In this document: piece by piece, positions 61,848 to 64,000 of the stretch
Layout of the letters: each line of letters opens with the position of its first letter
How positions within the stretch are numbered: the stretch's first letter is position 1
Origin: Balneolaceae bacterium UBA3186
GTDB taxonomy: Bacteria > Bacteroidota > Rhodothermia > Balneolales > Balneolaceae
Direction of reading: 5' to 3'
DNA: 64,000 nt
Assembly (NCBI GenBank): GCA_002364085.1
Contig: DEXK01000013.1
Coordinates: forward strand, 62,001-126,000
Program-made: the position numbers and the translations under genes
Notes under the pieces: generated by a model
Told to the model about the DNA's origin: nothing
Databases searched by the model: none
The model's input: the letters and a program-made list of their open reading frames with translations, nothing else

Positions 61848-62726
61848 ATAGGATTTCGAGCTTTCCAGAATATAAAAACCTTTCATAACGGGTAGATCTG
61901 TTTCCATTTTTGCGATCAGATCTTTTTCTATTTCTGAATAGCAGGTCTCTTTTTCAATGGTTATATGAAATTCATTTAGTAGGGCAATGAATTCTTTTTT
62001 GTTCAGAGGTAGTTTTAGTGTTTCTCCTACCATTGCCACTCCGCTTGAAAACATAAACCGATGGAAGAAATTAAGTTCGCTTAAGTCAAAAAAAGTACTG
62101 ATCAGCTTAAAATCTGTGCTGAAAGTGGTAATATTTTCAAGAATACTCTGTGTGCTCTCGAGAGATAAATAATCAAAAAAACCTTCGGCCAAGTAAATAG
62201 TTTTTTTATTGAGATCAAATTTCCCTGTTTCTAACAACACATCATTTATGTTCTGATTAGCGGGTTCAATTGCGCATAAATATAAATCTTCTGAATTATA
62301 GCCGGCTTGCTCGAGCATTTTTTTCTTTTGATCGATCATAGAATATGTATCTATTTCGAAGGAAGGAATGTTTTTAGAAGCCCATAACATTCCATTGTGA
62401 TCAAATCCGGACCCAAGAACCACAAGCTGTTCGTATCCATCATTGAGTGCTTTTAGTATGGCATGTTCTATATAATATTTCCGGGACAGGATATGCATCA
62501 GATCTCCGGGGAGAAGTAGTTCTTCCCACCAGACGAAGAAATTTCTCCACACTCTTGATTTAAGCGCTTTTTGATTCCAACTTAGCTTTTTAGGCAAATA
62601 GGAAACCACATTTCTATAAAAAGTGATTGTAAAGGAATCAAAAAAAGAGGCAATATTGGGATTTAGGGTAAGGCCGTAAAATTTAACAGCTATATAAGAA
62701 GCAGTAAGAGAAAGTTTGTTCGCCAT
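61836..62726 (-). CDS. Class I SAM-dependent methyltransferase (leucine carboxyl methyltransferase-like)
   Basis: A 296-residue protein with the layout of the LCMT/PPM family: N-terminal helices with a Tyr/Arg-rich region, the SAM-binding 'QLVVLGSGFDHNGML' (about 98-112), 'EIDTYSMIDQKKKMLEQAG' and 'KTIYLAEGFFDYLSLE'. The family's usual G-G-LDTR motif reads GSGFDHNG here. Target unknown; bacterial members often act on small metabolites. It is convergent with mtgA and starts 60 bases from the permease gene. Confidence 0.78.
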   Translation of the reverse strand: MANKLSLTASYIAVKFYGLTLNPNIASFFDSFTITFYRNVVSYLPKKLSWNQKALKSRVWRNFFVWWEELLLPGDLMHILSRKYYIEHAILKALNDGYEQLVVLGSGFDHNGMLWASKNIPSFEIDTYSMIDQKKKMLEQAGYNSEDLYLCAIEPANQNINDVLLETGKFDLNKKTIYLAEGFFDYLSLESTQSILENITTFSTDFKLISTFFDLSELNFFHRFMFSSGVAMVGETLKLPLNKKEFIALLNEFHITIEKETCYSEIEKDLIAKMETDLPVMKGFYILESSKSYLKP

Positions 62727-62786
62727 TTTAGAACTTAATCATAAAATGAAAAAAGTACTTTTTTAAATAGAGTTCCAATAGCAAGT

Positions 62787-64000
62787 TTAGTTGTTAGAAA
62801 TTGCATCAACAGGATTAACAAGAGCTGCTTTTACGGCATGATAACTTATGGTCGCCAGCGCAATGATCATTATAAAGATACCGGAGCCTATAAAAATGAT
62901 TGGAATGTTGGTATAAACATCAAACCGGTAAGGGAAATTCTGAAGCCAGTTCATAGCTATATAGTAAGTAAATGGCCAAGCTATACAATTAGCAATCGCG
63001 ATTAGGACGAGAAAATCTTTTGACAGTAACTTTATGATATCAGGAATTGAAGCTCCAAGACTTTTTCTTATTCCAATTTCTTTTTCTTTTAATTGTGCTG
63101 AATAAGAAGCGAGCCCCAGAAGTCCCAGCGAAGCAATTAAGATACATAGCATCGAAAATGCGAGAGATAGAGAGCTCATAGTGTCTTCAGCTTGATAGAT
63201 CTCGGTTAAACGGTCGTCGAGAAATTGATATTCAAATGGATCTATTGGATTAACTTCTTTCCAAATTTTTTCAATATGAGCTAAAGCGTCAGATGGATTT
63301 CCGGGAGCGATTTCTATAGCAGTATATTCTATCAACCCTAAGAATGGAATAACACCATCTACCAAAGAAATGGTAAGAGGTTCAATTTCTTTTTTTAGTG
63401 AAGTGTAATTGAAGTCTTCTAATACACCAATAACGTATTTAGTTTCCCTGTCTTCATTAGTTGGGAAGAAATAGAACGCCTCTCCAATAGCCTCATCCGG
63501 ACTGTTCAATTCAAGCTTAGAAACCATTTCCCGATTAATGAGAACGGCTTGTTTTGCATCAGTAGGAAAATCTTTTGAGAAAGAACGTCCTGCAATAAGT
63601 TTGAGATCAAAAGTTTCTACAAAATCGTAGGTAGTATGCAAGGCCAGATTTAGTTCGTCGTTACTTTCTCCAAATTTTTCGGGTACATAATGATAGTGTT
63701 CTTGTTTTTCAGAACCGATGATCTTACTTAGAGCAGTAATGGATTCAATTTGAGAAAACGAAAGAACTTGTTCTTTAAAGGTTTCAAACTCCCAAGCCAC
63801 TAGATTTTGTTTGGTGGGTAGTAATACAATTGAACTTTCATCAAAGCCGAGATCTTTTTCCTGTATGAACTGGATCTGCTTATATATTATAGCAGTTCCA
63901 ATTATTAAGACTACTGACAGTGTAAATTGGAATGTGACAAGCATCTTTCTGAAAAGAGCACTTTTTTTACCCTGAACTACAGAGCCTTTCAGAACTTGAA
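62787..64000 (-). CDS. MacB/FtsX-type ABC transporter permease (N-terminal part beyond window)
   Basis: The frame runs leftward to a stop at 62787 and stays open to the right edge, so the first part of the gene lies outside. Seen: the middle membrane helix (LVTFQFTLSVVLIIGTAIIY) with the preceding 'ALFRKM', a MacB periplasmic core-like domain (about 25-270 of the visible part), and the FtsX-like membrane block 'GLLGLASYSAQLKEKEIGIRKSLGASIPDIIKLLSKDFLVL', with two further helices at the C-terminus. These are the features of the second half of a duplicated-FtsX permease. Such proteins drive export or envelope processes with an ABC ATPase; the ATPase gene is not in view. Confidence 0.9.
   Translation of the reverse strand, partial: QVLKGSVVQGKKSALFRKMLVTFQFTLSVVLIIGTAIIYKQIQFIQEKDLGFDESSIVLLPTKQNLVAWEFETFKEQVLSFSQIESITALSKIIGSEKQEHYHYVPEKFGESNDELNLALHTTYDFVETFDLKLIAGRSFSKDFPTDAKQAVLINREMVSKLELNSPDEAIGEAFYFFPTNEDRETKYVIGVLEDFNYTSLKKEIEPLTISLVDGVIPFLGLIEYTAIEIAPGNPSDALAHIEKIWKEVNPIDPFEYQFLDDRLTEIYQAEDTMSSLSLAFSMLCILIASLGLLGLASYSAQLKEKEIGIRKSLGASIPDIIKLLSKDFLVLIAIANCIAWPFTYYIAMNWLQNFPYRFDVYTNIPIIFIGSGIFIMIIALATISYHAVKAALVNPVDAISNN

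Overview
The window looks like a chromosomal segment of a low-to-mid GC bacterium of the Bacteroidota/Balneolota (FCB) group, and a Balneolales-type organism (Balneola/Gracilimonas-like) is my best guess. Supporting signs are two secreted proteins ending in a NYPNPFNP-type T9SS sorting domain, several TAnnTTTG promoter boxes, few strong Shine-Dalgarno sites, TonB receptors with a carboxypeptidase-like N-terminal domain, and a fused E1/E2 2-oxoglutarate dehydrogenase. The genus call is inference from gene content. No rRNA, tRNA, CRISPR array, phage or transposase gene was seen.

Layout. 1-2.5 kb: tail of a probable ribosomal protein S1 gene, an ExbD-like protein and a MoxR ATPase, separated by repeat-filled spacers. 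2.5-14.2 kb: uppP, then complex I genes in two blocks (nuoJK, then nuoLM, a pterin dehydratase gene, nuoN). The blocks are split by a lipoprotein gene and a leftward NhaD-type antiporter/outer-membrane protein pair. 14.7-17.9 kb: rpsF-rpsR-rplI and dsbD. 18-24.9 kb: a giant outer-membrane protein, an exbB/small membrane protein/exbD/exbD operon, and thiL. 25-32 kb: ftsH, a TonB receptor with a partner beta-helix lipoprotein, and a PTPS/QueD enzyme. 32-39.4 kb: a YbjQ-type gene between 147-bp direct repeats, then a leftward run of three amidohydrolase-family genes, a beta-propeller protein and a lipoprotein. 39.4-46 kb: two T9SS cargo proteins (a nuclease and a metalloprotease) with a MerR/TipAS regulator between them. 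46-56.5 kb: fused 2-oxoglutarate dehydrogenase, PepF, a GAF-domain protein coupled to deoB, a cyclase-like DUF3095 protein and a DsrE protein. 56.5-57.3 kb: an 800-bp block of palindromic repeats. 57.3-64 kb: hydrolase, NDH-2, rmuC, mtgA, a methyltransferase and a cut-off MacB-type permease.

How it fits together. The core theme is respiration and envelope biology: complex I modules, NDH-2, a Na+/H+ antiporter, 2-oxoglutarate oxidation, cell-wall lipid recycling and glycan synthesis, TonB energisation and TonB-dependent uptake, and T9SS secretion.

The most unusual signals are structural. (1) A 1.3-kb A/T-rich insert carries a YbjQ/zinc-ribbon gene and is bounded by a near-identical copy of the 3' end of the neighbouring amidohydrolase gene. 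(2) A degraded tandem duplication of the end of nuoK sits exactly where the nuo cluster is interrupted. (3) Two of the three linked amidohydrolase-family proteins lack the metal-binding histidines. (4) A family of about 90-bp composite palindromes and a second repeat family recur in three spacers. No complete new defence or secretion system is evident.
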